Source: an uncultured Bacteroidales bacterium (GTDB lineage: Bacteria > Bacteroidota > Bacteroidia > Bacteroidales > Paludibacteraceae). Taken from it: 64,000 nt of DNA. This document shows, in pieces, positions 53,474-61,117 of this stretch (positions within the stretch are counted from its first letter, which is position 1; each line of letters opens with the position of its first letter). The stretch spans positions 1 through 64,000 of the forward strand of contig CADCEV010000016.1 of the NCBI GenBank assembly GCA_902800525.1. Reading direction: 5' to 3'. The notes beneath the pieces are model-generated. The model searched no databases. It had not been told where the DNA came from and worked only from the letters and a program-made list of their open reading frames with translations. Both the position numbers and the translations under genes were made by a program.

Positions 53474-54570
53474 ATCTTTTTGAATTGGTTAGCATGGTGA
53501 CCACGGATCAACACATGGTGGTTAGCAATAGGGTCTGTTAGGAAATACTGCGCAACTTCCGGCCCGGCTTGGATCCACACCTGCGTGCGGCAGAGGTTCT
53601 GTTCGAATTGGCAACGCTCGAGTTCTACGTCCACCGCCAAAAGGCGTTTCAAGTCTCCGGACAGTTTGACAAGGGTGTAGTCACCTGTTGGCAGGTCGCC
53701 ATGGATCGCTACACCTATGCCGGATTCGAAATGGGTGGTGTATTCGTGTTTCTCTGTCATGCCGAGCGGCAGGGTACAATGGGCAAAGAGGATCTCGCCG
53801 TTCTCTTGTATGCGCGCAGGGTTGACTTGGAAACAGAGTTCGCCCGTTAGACGTTTGCAGAGCATCATCGTCAGGAGCGTCGGGATGTCTCCTTCGCACG
53901 CTGCGGGAATACCCTCATCATTCAGTTTGGAAAGGGCAATACAGCCGGTGTTCTTGACCGTTGTGAGCAAGTCGAAACAGCGAAGTGTGACACCTTGGAG
54001 ATGATATTGCGAAACTATCTCTTTGAGCCGCATGTAGATAGCCTCAGCTCCCGGCATGCCCGGATCGACTTCGCCAAGAGAACTTATTTCTTCGATGGGA
54101 ATATCCACCAACTCGATGTTCAAAGTTTGGAACACTTGCTCGTAGTTGACATTCGAGGCGATGAGCCAATCGGAGGGTTTTCCAACCACGCCTAACCTAA
54201 GCTGTTCGTGCGCTGTGGGTAGCTTATGGGAAGCGGTAAAGTCTAGGATCAGTTCTACTTTAGTCTTACTTGAGTCCGAGATGAGTGTGTCCTCAGAGTT
54301 ACGCATCACTTTGCCGACGCCTTGGTGTTGACGGATATAACTGAGGATCTCCAGCGAGGCAGCAAGCGAATTGCTCTGACCGCTGACCATCAGATAAACG
54401 GGTTTGCGCAAGTCAATGAGTCCTTCGTTGACCAGTTGGACGAATTGCGACTCCGTTCCTCCGGTCAGCACAGCCACTACCTGGTTTTCCGACAAGAAGG
54501 ATTCAGGCAGTTCGAAAGGCAAGTTAAGCGCCTCTTTGTGCATATTCGATGAAAGGATATGTAAGAGCAT
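53470..54570 (-). CDS. L-fucose/L-arabinose isomerase-like fold protein
   Basis: 366 residues. Pattern of the FucI/AraA superfamily: an N-terminal Rossmann-like half (VVAVLTGGTESQFVQLV, KPVYLMVSGQSNSLAASLEILSYI, LRLGVVGKPSDWLIAS), then GVTLRCFDLLTTVKNTGCIALSKLNDEGIPAACEGDIPTLLTMML, where CEGD supplies a likely metal-binding Glu/Asp. The C-terminal barrel contains AHCTLPLGM and GIGVAIHGDLPTG. It is shorter than true FucI (about 590 residues). The reaction is unknown. It sits in an operon with asnA and the OPT transporter, so a sugar isomerase role is not supported by context. Confidence 0.65.
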   Translation of the reverse strand: MLLHILSSNMHKEALNLPFELPESFLSENQVVAVLTGGTESQFVQLVNEGLIDLRKPVYLMVSGQSNSLAASLEILSYIRQHQGVGKVMRNSEDTLISDSSKTKVELILDFTASHKLPTAHEQLRLGVVGKPSDWLIASNVNYEQVFQTLNIELVDIPIEEISSLGEVDPGMPGAEAIYMRLKEIVSQYHLQGVTLRCFDLLTTVKNTGCIALSKLNDEGIPAACEGDIPTLLTMMLCKRLTGELCFQVNPARIQENGEILFAHCTLPLGMTEKHEYTTHFESGIGVAIHGDLPTGDYTLVKLSGDLKRLLAVDVELERCQFEQNLCRTQVWIQAGPEVAQYFLTDPIANHHVLIRGHHANQFKKI

Positions 54571-54584
54571 GGCTTTTCAGGTTT

Positions 54585-55559
54585 TTATTGTAATAATTGG
54601 ATGTTGTTTTTCTTGCAATAAGCTCTATCTTCGTCCGACCACTCGCTGACTTGCACTTCGCCGATATGGTGTTTATGGAGCAAGACCATGCAGAGACGGG
54701 ATTGCCCGATACCACCTCCGATAGTGAGCGGCAGGGTGTTATTGAGGACGAGGCTGTGGTATTCGAGTGTGGACCAATCGGCATGTCCGGCTGTTTGGAG
54801 CTGGTATGCCATGGAAGCTGCATCCACGCGGATTCCCATAGAGGACAGTTCAATCGGCTTCTCCAATACCGGATACCAGATGAGGATGTCTCCGTTGAGG
54901 CTCCAATCGTCGTAGTCGGCAGCGCGGCTGTCGTGCGGCTGTCCGTCGGATAGTTTGGCGCCTATGCCGTGGATGAAAACCGCTCCGTGCTCCTTGCAAA
55001 TAGCATATTCGCGCTCTTTGGGCGACAAAGAAGGGTATTTTTGCAGGAGTTCTTCAGCGGTAATGAAAAAGATCTCTTTGGGCAAGAACGGCGTGATCTC
55101 CGAATAGTGCTCGCAGACGATGTACTCGGTATTGAGCAGCACGTCATAAATGCGGCGGACGGTTTCGTAGAGGTACGCTGTAGTGCGGTCGGCCGGCGTG
55201 ATCACTTTCTCCCAATCCCACTGGTCCACGTACAGGCTGTGGATGTCATCCGGCGTTTCGAATGTACGCAAGGCGTTCATGTCCGTGTATAAGCCAAGCC
55301 CTTCCGGCACATGCGCGAACCAAAGCCTCATTCGTTTCCATTTCGCCAAGGAATGCACGATCTCACAATGTTTGTTCAGAGCCGGTACATAGAAACTAAC
55401 CGGCTTCTCAACTCCCGTCAAATCATCGTTCAGACCATGCCCCGACTCGACAAAAAGCGGAGCGGTAACACGGCGAAGCCGTAACATCGCGGATAACTGA
55501 TGTTGGAAGGTATCTTTGACCAACTTAATGGCGTGTTCTGTTTCTTTTACTGTCATCAA
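54585..55559 (-). CDS. asnA: Aspartate-ammonia ligase (ammonia-dependent asparagine synthetase)
   Basis: 324 residues, close to the normal 330. AsnA motifs: RRVTAPLFVESGHGLNDDLTG, FYVPALNKHCEIVHSLAKWKRMRL, GLYTDMNALR, LYVDQWDWEKVI, AVFIHGIGAKLSDGQPHDSRAADYDDW, LNGDILIWYPVL, and the C-terminal LPLTIGGGIGQSRLCMVLLHKHHIGEVQVSEW. It makes asparagine from aspartate, ammonia and ATP with a class II synthetase-like fold. It heads the run asnA, FucI-like, OPT transporter and has its own promoter. Ammonia-dependent AsnA fits life in an ammonia-rich gut. Confidence 0.96.
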   Translation of the reverse strand: MMTVKETEHAIKLVKDTFQHQLSAMLRLRRVTAPLFVESGHGLNDDLTGVEKPVSFYVPALNKHCEIVHSLAKWKRMRLWFAHVPEGLGLYTDMNALRTFETPDDIHSLYVDQWDWEKVITPADRTTAYLYETVRRIYDVLLNTEYIVCEHYSEITPFLPKEIFFITAEELLQKYPSLSPKEREYAICKEHGAVFIHGIGAKLSDGQPHDSRAADYDDWSLNGDILIWYPVLEKPIELSSMGIRVDAASMAYQLQTAGHADWSTLEYHSLVLNNTLPLTIGGGIGQSRLCMVLLHKHHIGEVQVSEWSDEDRAYCKKNNIQLLQ

Positions 55560-55584
55560 ATGATGTATAATTGCAATTCGGCTG

Positions 55585-55616
55585 CAAAGTTACTAAAAAA
55601 AAATGACATACGCAAG
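55585..55616 (-). promoter_or_regulatory. Promoter of asnA
   Basis: Minus strand CTTG (55613-55616), 20-nt spacer, TAacTTTG (55585-55592) followed by CA, 26 bp before the asnA start. Confidence 0.6.
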
Positions 55617-55624
55617 CGCGCACG

Positions 55625-56128
55625 TCACTTTTTTATAAAAGTAAAGTATTTTTGCCCAAAATAACTGATTGCAACCGTGACTAAAGTGATGCACATTTTG
55701 CTGGGTGTCGGATACCATCCCATGATCTCGACGCACAGTTTGAGACCGAAATAATTGATCGCCAAATTAACGGCAACGATGAGGATGTAGCGGCCGAGTT
55801 GTCGTGCTCCGTGAAGGTTTGAACCGGTGAATGTGACGTATTTCTGCAACCAAAAACCCGTCAGCAGCGTAATTGGAAACACAATACACAGCGTCGCGAT
55901 ATGCGGAGTGAGGGCTTGCGTAAATTGTATATTGTGAATTGTGAATTGTAAATTGACAATCTCATGTCCTATAACAAAGTTATAGATAAGGAAGTATAGC
56001 ACCCAATCGAGCACTAAGTTTCCTCCTCCGCAAGCTGCATAACGAAACAGTTGTTCCGACATCACTTTCCTAAACGGCGGATAGAAAAAATCAATTATTT
56101 TCGTCAGTATTTGCGCCAGTTTGTTCAT
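55625..56128 (-). CDS. GtrA-like membrane protein
   Basis: 167 residues with four membrane helices. Typical GtrA start: FRKVMSEQLFRYAACGGGNLVLDWVLYFLIYNFVIG, followed by ITLLTGFWLQKYVTFTGS, GRYILIVAVNLAINYFGLKLCVE and VAISYFGQKYFTFI. The family moves or helps move undecaprenyl-linked sugars for surface polysaccharide or wall modification. A heptamer array (55923-55957, five units) is translated as NLQFTIHNIQFTQ in the loop between helices one and two. Promoter at 56170-56201. No glycosyltransferase is adjacent. Confidence 0.8.
   Translation of the reverse strand: MNKLAQILTKIIDFFYPPFRKVMSEQLFRYAACGGGNLVLDWVLYFLIYNFVIGHEIVNLQFTIHNIQFTQALTPHIATLCIVFPITLLTGFWLQKYVTFTGSNLHGARQLGRYILIVAVNLAINYFGLKLCVEIMGWYPTPSKMCITLVTVAISYFGQKYFTFIKK
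55923..55957. repeat. Heptamer array inside the GtrA-like gene
   Basis: Five units of the AATTGTG type (AATTGTA, TATTGTG, AATTGTG, AATTGTA, AATTGAC) on the plus strand, 35 bp, in an extramembrane loop of the protein. Confidence 0.9.
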
Positions 56129-56169
56129 CTTTTACCTCGGTTATCGGCAAGTAATTTATAAAAACGCTG

Positions 56170-56201
56170 CAAAATTACTCAAAATAAATGAATTATGCAA
56201 A
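56170..56201 (-). promoter_or_regulatory. Promoter of the GtrA-like gene
   Basis: Minus strand TTTG (56198-56201), 20-nt spacer, TAatTTTG (56170-56177) followed by CA; full consensus, about 42 bp before the start codon. Confidence 0.65.
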
Positions 56202-56216
56202 TATTTCTGACGATTT

Positions 56217-56271
56217 TCCTAAATTCCCCGCGATTTTATTTTCCAAAATTCCTAAATTCCCCGCGATTTTA
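56217..56271. repeat. Perfect 22-bp direct repeat ending in the msrA stop codon
   Basis: The same 22-bp sequence (beginning TCCTAAATTCCCC, ending GCGATTTTA) occurs at 56217-56238 and 56250-56271, separated by 11 bp. The second copy includes the TAA stop codon of the minus-strand msrA gene. The period is 33 bp. Confidence 0.9.
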
Positions 56272-56784
56272 TGACCTCATTCTTTGTTCTTTTGCCCACC
56301 GGAAGAGTTCCAGCGGCAGATGGCAATACCCGTCCGGGTGCTTGTCCAAATACTTCTGGTGGTACTCATCTGCCGGATAATAGTTCTTGAGCGGCAATAA
56401 TTCCACCTGTATCTTCTCCTGATACTTCTTTTGTTCCTCCTGAAAAACCGCCTCAATAACCGGTTTCTGTTCCTCGGAAACATAATACACACCCGTCCTG
56501 TATCGCGTGCCGATATCAAGTCCTTGCTGATTGAGAGACAGCGGATCAATCGCCCGGAAGAACAGCCGCACTAAGAATTCCAGCGACACTTGTTCGCAAT
56601 CAAACTCCACCTTAACGGTCTCAGCATAGCCCGTTTTATCAGTATACACTTCTTCATAAGTCGGTTCCGGCAGGTCTTCATTCCCATTTGCAAAACCTGT
56701 CTCTGTCCGAACAACACCTTTAATCTGTTGAAAGAAATGTTCCGTTCCCCAGAAACATCCCCCTGCAAAATATATTGTTTTCAT
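56269..56784 (-). CDS. msrA: Peptide methionine-(S)-sulfoxide reductase
   Basis: 171 residues. Catalytic motif FAGGCFWGTEHFFQ with Cys near residue 10, then TETGFANG, PTYEEVYTDKTGYAETVKVEFD, RAIDPLSLNQQGLDIGTRYRTGVYY and YYPADEYHQKYLDKHPDGYC. This is the full MsrA set. It reduces the S-epimer of methionine sulfoxide in proteins and free methionine using thioredoxin. No signal peptide is present, so it is cytoplasmic. Start 56784 begins at the family N-terminus; the longer frame from 56811 starts very close to the predicted transcription start and lacks conservation. Confidence 0.95.
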   Translation of the reverse strand: MKTIYFAGGCFWGTEHFFQQIKGVVRTETGFANGNEDLPEPTYEEVYTDKTGYAETVKVEFDCEQVSLEFLVRLFFRAIDPLSLNQQGLDIGTRYRTGVYYVSEEQKPVIEAVFQEEQKKYQEKIQVELLPLKNYYPADEYHQKYLDKHPDGYCHLPLELFRWAKEQRMRS

Positions 56785-56827
56785 AAAAATAATTTTCCAG
56801 CAAAAATCCAACTTCCGTAATTGCCCG

Positions 56828-56859
56828 CAAAGTTACAACTTTTTTCTGACATACACAAG
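56828..56859 (-). promoter_or_regulatory. Promoter of msrA
   Basis: Minus strand CTTG (56856-56859), 20-nt spacer, TAacTTTG (56828-56835). Its -33 end lies one base from the left 25-bp repeat that brackets the AbiE module. Confidence 0.6.
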
Positions 56860-56860
56860 T

Positions 56861-56885
56861 AAATCGTCTTATTTTGCAATTTTTT
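56861..56885. repeat. Left copy of the 25-bp direct repeat bracketing the AbiE module
   Basis: The 25-bp sequence beginning AAATCGTCTTATTTTGC and ending in six T is identical to 58650-58674. It lies between the msrA promoter and the 3' end of the AbiEii toxin gene, whose stop codon is nine bases away. Weaker similarity (ATAnACAA) extends about ten bases further left. Confidence 0.95.
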
Positions 56886-56894
56886 ACTACTCAA

Positions 56895-57794
56895 CTACAT
56901 AAAGCATAAACGCAGACGTTCTACTTCGGATTGAAGTTTAGCGGGATTAGTTTTCTTGAGTTTGGCAAGATTAAGCAGCTTCCATTTGACAGAAGGATAG
57001 TTCTTGAAATACTCAAACTCATAGCCTTCCCACTGTGGTTCTCCGGCTTCAAAACTCAAAAGGAATTGCTTGTCTGCATCTGTCATCAACGAACGCACAT
57101 CCGTAATCAGTTTAGCGCGTGTTTGCTCAAAATCCTCATAACTGAACGGATAATCTGTCATACCATCAAACTGATTCGTCATCGTATCACGTTGGTCTAT
57201 CAAAGTGGGAGCAAACGATTCATGAATAGGTCTGTCACTACCTAAAAGGCAAAAGATGAGTCCTTCTCGAACTTCGGATAAAGGCACGTCCATATACTTA
57301 ACATCAAACAAATCTCGTGGGTGTTGGCGCGATAGAGCTGCTGCTATCTTGCCTCCATAGAGAAGTGTCAAAGGAACGATTTGTGCCTTGCATGAAAGTC
57401 TGAACTCTGTCTTAGCGTTATTACACAAAGGCAGTGTCAATATATTTCCTCCAACAATACCACGTTTGGTTTGATTTACCTCAACTTTTATTTGAAATCC
57501 ATGATATTCACAAAGAAGTTTGCACGTTGCCAATTTGGGTACGATATGTAGTCCGGGTATGCCTTTCTTCGCTTCTTCGGCTATGTGAAGAAGGTGGTTA
57601 TTGATGTCGTTGAGACTCTCCTCGCGACTGGCTAAAGGCATATAAGTCAAATCAATATCCACCGAATAGCGTGGCATGTCTTTGACAAAAAGATTGATTG
57701 CGCTACCTCCGTGTACGGCAAACACGCCTTCATTCATCACATAAGGCATGAGACGTATTAGTAACTCCACTTTGTTTTGGTACACATTATTCAT
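56895..57794 (-). CDS. abiEii: AbiEii-type nucleotidyltransferase toxin
   Basis: 299 residues. Nucleotidyltransferase motifs: FAVHGGSAINLF (motif I, GGS), PRYSVDIDLTYM (motif II, DxD-type acidic pair), VEVNQTKRG (third acidic position), and the C-terminal YGGKIAAALSRQHPRDLFDVKYM typical of AbiEii/PF08843. The toxin transfers nucleotides to tRNA or other targets and aborts phage infection when the antitoxin fails. It overlaps the antitoxin gene by eight bases. The pair is more A+T-rich than the core genes and lies between perfect 25-bp repeats, which points to recent gain. Confidence 0.9.
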   Translation of the reverse strand: MNNVYQNKVELLIRLMPYVMNEGVFAVHGGSAINLFVKDMPRYSVDIDLTYMPLASREESLNDINNHLLHIAEEAKKGIPGLHIVPKLATCKLLCEYHGFQIKVEVNQTKRGIVGGNILTLPLCNNAKTEFRLSCKAQIVPLTLLYGGKIAAALSRQHPRDLFDVKYMDVPLSEVREGLIFCLLGSDRPIHESFAPTLIDQRDTMTNQFDGMTDYPFSYEDFEQTRAKLITDVRSLMTDADKQFLLSFEAGEPQWEGYEFEYFKNYPSVKWKLLNLAKLKKTNPAKLQSEVERLRLCFM

Positions 57795-58548
57795 ATTCTG
57801 CTAAATCACTTGGAATAGTCATGTCATATTGTTTGATATATTTGCCTTTGGGCACTATCATCCGTCGCCCGCTTCCGAAATCTATTTTTGTTTTGTCTAT
57901 ATCATCTACCCACGAGAAGCCGGATTTTTCAGCCATGTACATAAACAAGCGTTTCGCTTTGACGGAAGTACATCGTACCAATAACTGTTGCACTAAGTCC
58001 GGACGCAAGGTTGATAGCATTTCCATAACATAATACACATCCAGTAGCGAAGAATTGATGCTCGGCATGTTTAGCCATTCAAGCATGGCTCTTTCCGGCG
58101 AAGAAACCAACAACAGGCGACTACCCACCATCTGCGTTTCTACGCCAAGCAGGTCTTCACCCAAGAAAGAGGTAGTCTGGTGACGGACTGTCATGTCCCA
58201 TTGACCTTGGAGTAACCATTCTGGCAGTTTATGGGAGTTGTCCGTAAAAAGAAATGCAATAGGTTTACCCATTGGAACATAATGACTATAACCTCGTAAC
58301 TCGATAGCGCTTCTTGCACCCACAATACATTGTTTATTCAACTGGGTATTGTAACAAGAAACGGCACTATAGAGCGTCGGATGACTTCCGGCGATCTTAT
58401 ACACGCCGCGTGCTATCCGCTCCAACCAACCAGTTTGGACGTATTCAAACTGCCGTTTACTATCTATTCCCTGCTGGTTCATCCAGCTTCCGAACAATAG
58501 ACCGTCCAAGCCTGCCTGTTCTGTTATTTGCTTAATTTTTGTAGCCAT
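57787..58548 (-). CDS. abiEi: AbiEi-type antitoxin and transcriptional repressor
   Basis: 253 residues. N-terminal winged-helix part (ITEQAGLDGLLFGSWMNQQGIDSKRQFEYVQTGWLERIARGVYKIAG, with the DGxxxx-RGVY pattern of AbiEi) is followed by the C-terminal antitoxin domain (IVGARSAIELRGYSHYVPMGKPIAFLFTD, LLLVSSPERAMLEWLNM, AKRLFMYMAEKSGFSW). In this type IV system the antitoxin counters the toxin and represses the operon through inverted repeats. Start 58548 is the first ATG that leaves a leader after the promoter. It is translationally coupled to abiEii. Confidence 0.88.
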   Translation of the reverse strand: MATKIKQITEQAGLDGLLFGSWMNQQGIDSKRQFEYVQTGWLERIARGVYKIAGSHPTLYSAVSCYNTQLNKQCIVGARSAIELRGYSHYVPMGKPIAFLFTDNSHKLPEWLLQGQWDMTVRHQTTSFLGEDLLGVETQMVGSRLLLVSSPERAMLEWLNMPSINSSLLDVYYVMEMLSTLRPDLVQQLLVRCTSVKAKRLFMYMAEKSGFSWVDDIDKTKIDFGSGRRMIVPKGKYIKQYDMTIPSDLAEYE

Positions 58549-58585
58549 AGTAGTGAAAATCACCGCAAGTTTTCGAAAATCTGCG

Positions 58586-58617
58586 CAAATTTACAACTTT
58601 TTTTTGAATTGTGCAAA
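58586..58617 (-). promoter_or_regulatory. Promoter of the AbiE operon
   Basis: Minus strand TTTG (58614-58617), 20-nt spacer, TAaaTTTG (58586-58593) followed by CG. The promoter lies inside the unit bracketed by the 25-bp repeats, so the module carries its own control region. Confidence 0.65.
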
Positions 58618-58649
58618 TTATTTCGGCAAAAAATAATCAATATACAAAC

Positions 58650-58674
58650 AAATCGTCTTATTTTGCAATTTTTT
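58650..58674. repeat. Right copy of the 25-bp direct repeat bracketing the AbiE module
   Basis: Identical over 25 bp to 56861-56885. It lies upstream of the AbiE promoter and in the leader region of the plus-strand WG-repeat gene. The sequence between the copies is 1764 bp and holds only abiEii, abiEi and their promoter. Confidence 0.95.
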
Positions 58675-58734
58675 CGCACTCTTAACAGCACAAAATAGCA
58701 AAAACGGCGTTTCGCGCGGGTTTGAACTCCTTAA

Positions 58735-58758
58735 TGCGTGTATGTGCATGTACACGCA
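58735..58758 (+). promoter_or_regulatory. Leader hairpin upstream of the WG-repeat gene
   Basis: TGCGTGTA (58735-58742) and TACACGCA (58751-58758) form a perfect 8-bp stem with an eight-base loop, 39 bp before the ATG at 58797. It may act on the mRNA leader; no U tract follows, so it is not a terminator. Confidence 0.5.
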
Positions 58759-58796
58759 CGAAGAAATCAATAATTAACCAATTAATCACATTTATT

Positions 58797-59495
58797 ATGG
58801 AAGTAAACATCAGTAATTTAAACCGCTTTACGGCATTCTATGGAGAATTCTCCATTTACACGGATCTGCAAGGAAAATCCGGTATCATCAATCGGCAAGG
58901 AGAGATTATTCTCCCAGCAGGCGAATTTGAAATCGCAACGCACAAGGAAGAAACCCAATTCGTATTCCAAAACACAGATAATTCGTGCAAAGAACTACTT
59001 TTCGATGCACTTACCGGAGAAAAGACATACTACGAGCGACCGGAAATGAGTCCAAAGCCTATGAAGCAAGAATATCTCGTAGCTCCTAATCGCAAGGCTT
59101 TTTGCGAAAAAGGCTTGTATGGTATCATGGATGAGAAAGAAAACATCCTTGTTCCGGCGGAATACACTCAGATGTCAAGTATTGGAGAAAACATCGGATT
59201 TATCCACGTTAAGACCAAAGAAAACCTTGCCGGGATCATCACAGCAAACGGCAAACCGTTCATCAAATGTAAGTACGCATATATCATCCACCTTCGCACG
59301 ACAGATACATATAAGGTAAAGACCACAAAAGGCAAATTTGGCTTGCTGGATAGTAATGGAAAAGTGCTTATTCCTGCAAAATACGACTACCTCGATGTGA
59401 CAAATAATCTCGATGAGATCGCAGTAAAACGAGGAGGAAAATGTTTCTTCATCAACCGAAACAATAAGCCGATTGATTTAATAGAAGCATGGTAG
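58797..59495 (+). CDS. WG-repeat protein
   Basis: 232 residues without signal peptide. Four WG-type repeats are visible: GKSGIINRQGEIILPAG, KGLYGIMDEKENILVPAEY, NLAGIITANGKPFIKCKY and GKFGLLDSNGKVLIPAKYDYL. Such repeats form beta-propeller-like scaffolds and usually mediate protein contacts; many lie in accessory or secretion-linked regions. Start 58797 fits the first repeat; the longer in-frame ATG at 58722 would put the leader hairpin in the coding region. A second, shorter relative follows 26 bp downstream, so the two form a small operon. Function is unknown. Confidence 0.7.
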   Translation: MEVNISNLNRFTAFYGEFSIYTDLQGKSGIINRQGEIILPAGEFEIATHKEETQFVFQNTDNSCKELLFDALTGEKTYYERPEMSPKPMKQEYLVAPNRKAFCEKGLYGIMDEKENILVPAEYTQMSSIGENIGFIHVKTKENLAGIITANGKPFIKCKYAYIIHLRTTDTYKVKTTKGKFGLLDSNGKVLIPAKYDYLDVTNNLDEIAVKRGGKCFFINRNNKPIDLIEAW

Positions 59496-59521
59496 AATAT
59501 TTTTGATAAACCACATAAATT

Positions 59522-59947
59522 ATGAATAATCAAATAGAGTGTTTAGGCACGCCGACGTCGGACGGATATGTGCTGGCTTTCAATCATTTCTCCGACAGAG
59601 TAGTGATCATGCAGGGCGAATGTGTCCTGCATGAGACACGATTAAAGGAAAACTGGATCGAATATCCGAAAGGGACTTTCTTCCGACCGTTACAATGGAT
59701 TGCTCCTGACAGGTTGCAGTTCTTCGAAGATGGTTATTGGGGAGCGATGAATCCGGAAGGAATTGTAACTATTCCGCCTGTCTTCAAGTTCATTGTTCCG
59801 TTCCAAACCACCGGATATTTCATCGTCAAAGACCGGCACGACAAATGTGGCTGTGTGGATAAAGATTTCAAAATGCTTTATCCCTGTCAATACGAGTACA
59901 AAGAACTGAGATCCAAACTCATCGAAGAGTTCCAAAACAATGCATAA
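59522..59947 (+). CDS. Short WG-repeat-like protein
   Basis: 141 residues, no signal peptide. Two WG-like units are seen: DGYWGAMNPEGIVTIPPVFKF and HDKCGCVDKDFKMLYPCQYEY; the N-terminal part (TSDGYVLAFNHFSDRVVIMQGECV) is also strand-rich. It probably arose from or with the preceding WG gene and may bind it. A terminator follows immediately. Confidence 0.6.
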   Translation: MNNQIECLGTPTSDGYVLAFNHFSDRVVIMQGECVLHETRLKENWIEYPKGTFFRPLQWIAPDRLQFFEDGYWGAMNPEGIVTIPPVFKFIVPFQTTGYFIVKDRHDKCGCVDKDFKMLYPCQYEYKELRSKLIEEFQNNA

Positions 59948-59950
59948 AAT

Positions 59951-59984
59951 AAGCGAGGGCAAACAACCCTCGCTTAAATTTTTT
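59951..59984. terminator. Bidirectional terminator between convergent WG and UDG-like genes
   Basis: AAGCGAGGG (59951-59959) and CCCTCGCTT (59967-59975) form a 9-bp stem with a seven-base loop, followed by AAATTTTTT. On the minus strand the upstream A run supplies a U tract, so it can serve both converging units. It overlaps the end of the UDG-like gene by two bases. Confidence 0.85.
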
Positions 59985-60666
59985 AAAGTTCTTTAATAAA
60001 ATTAGAAATAATATCTGCCGTTTGATAATATCTCTTATTGGCTTGTAAAAAGCGAGGATGATTCGTCCTATATGCTTTAGGCATAAGGGGATTATCAAAA
60101 CGTAACTCGTCCAACAATAAATCTTCACGTATTGGTACTTTATTAAATGTGCTTATTTCTTCTTTAATACGCCAATCATAAGTGCCTGTTAGAAAAATAA
60201 TCAAATCAGGTTTTAAAATCTTTAATTCTTCCATCCATACTGGAAAATACTGTTTGGATAATTCATATATTTTATTATCACAGCCTGCTTTTTCGTATTT
60301 TCCAACTTTTACAACATTCTGAAATATAAATCCAACGTCAAGATTGGATTTAGATAAGCGTCTATTAAAATTCCAATAAGGAGAGTTCGTTATTTTGACA
60401 TCATATTTACTATTATGCCAAATATTATTATCCATAAATTTATAGTACATCTGTTGTATATCTTGAACAGAAGTTGTATCCGGATTCCTTTTTCCCCATC
60501 CTTGAGTCTCTTGACCACATATCATAACACGTTTATTAGCCTCAATATATTGCTGAGGAACTTGAATTAAAAATGGGTAAGCACATCTTCCCATATAGGG
60601 TTTATACACATTAGTAATAAAAGATTCCCAATACTTTTCATAAAGGTCTATTAAAGCGTCATTCAT
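59983..60666 (-). CDS. Uracil-DNA glycosylase-superfamily-like protein
   Basis: 227 residues, A+T-rich. Several positions recall the UDG fold: VMICGQETQGWG (glycine-rich first motif), a central FIFQNVVKVG, the strand PDLIIFLTG, and RTNHPRFLQ (second motif with His-Pro). The classical catalytic residues are not certain, so it could be a glycosylase, a DNA-binding relative or a catalytically lost form. It begins four bases after the cREC-like gene and shares its promoter. The pair lies in the accessory region beside AbiE, suggesting a role in defence or in response to foreign DNA; this is inference. Confidence 0.5.
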   Translation of the reverse strand: MNDALIDLYEKYWESFITNVYKPYMGRCAYPFLIQVPQQYIEANKRVMICGQETQGWGKRNPDTTSVQDIQQMYYKFMDNNIWHNSKYDVKITNSPYWNFNRRLSKSNLDVGFIFQNVVKVGKYEKAGCDNKIYELSKQYFPVWMEELKILKPDLIIFLTGTYDWRIKEEISTFNKVPIREDLLLDELRFDNPLMPKAYRTNHPRFLQANKRYYQTADIISNFIKEL

Positions 60667-60670
60667 AATT

Positions 60671-61033
60671 TTAATGTGTTTTGATGTAATACTTGTGATA
60701 GTTATCCATTAAGTGTTGGATATTTTCTTTGCCAACAGGGTTTGAGGATTGAATATTGTATTCCGGAATGTCCAGATCATGCTCCATACAATAATCAACT
60801 ACAAATTTAGCGCAATCATAGCCCGTTCGCTCATCGTAACTATCTTCTGCCAAATCATGATCGAAACAGATAGCATCGGGCAAGCCGTGCTGATGGATGT
60901 AATCGAAAAAATCATCCACATACTGAATCCACACCACATGAACATCTCTGCCGATGGGTGAAAATACCAGCCAATCAACCCTTGGATCGTTCGGGTCACG
61001 GCAATCATCTAACCATAATAATGTCTTTTTCAT
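60671..61033 (-). CDS. cREC-type (cyclic-phosphate-processing receiver-like) protein
   Basis: 120 residues. Motifs of the receiver-like family often called cREC: LLWLDDCRDPNDPR at the N-terminus (acidic DD pair), WIQYVDDFFDYI, PDAICFDHDLAED and YDCAKFVVDYCMEHDLDIPEYNIQSSNPVGKENI. The family is common in phages and accessory regions and is thought to bind or process small phosphorylated or cyclic-phosphate ligands. The start codon sits at the base of a hairpin in the leader (61032-61040 with 61059-61067). It is co-transcribed with the UDG-like gene. Family assignment is from memory of the motif. Confidence 0.6.
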   Translation of the reverse strand: MKKTLLWLDDCRDPNDPRVDWLVFSPIGRDVHVVWIQYVDDFFDYIHQHGLPDAICFDHDLAEDSYDERTGYDCAKFVVDYCMEHDLDIPEYNIQSSNPVGKENIQHLMDNYHKYYIKTH

Positions 61034-61067
61034 ACCTATAAAAATTTTGTTTTACGTATATAGGTAT
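61032..61067 (-). promoter_or_regulatory. Hairpin overlapping the cREC-like start codon
   Basis: ATACCTATA (61032-61040) and TATAGGTAT (61059-61067) are perfect 9-bp complements with 18 bases between. On the minus-strand mRNA the stem reaches into the ATG (61033-61031), so folding would hinder translation initiation. Confidence 0.55.
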
Positions 61068-61117
61068 TTAAACCCTCGCCAAACGCCGTTTTTATTTTTG
61101 ACCGTTATTTTCACCTG

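Noticed and set aside
53470..54570. Considered as an asparaginase because it neighbours asnA and contains a TGGT stretch
   Set aside because: The catalytic Thr-Lys-Asp arrangement of asparaginases is absent, and the CEGDIP and GKPSDWLIAS motifs fit the FucI/AraA-like fold better.
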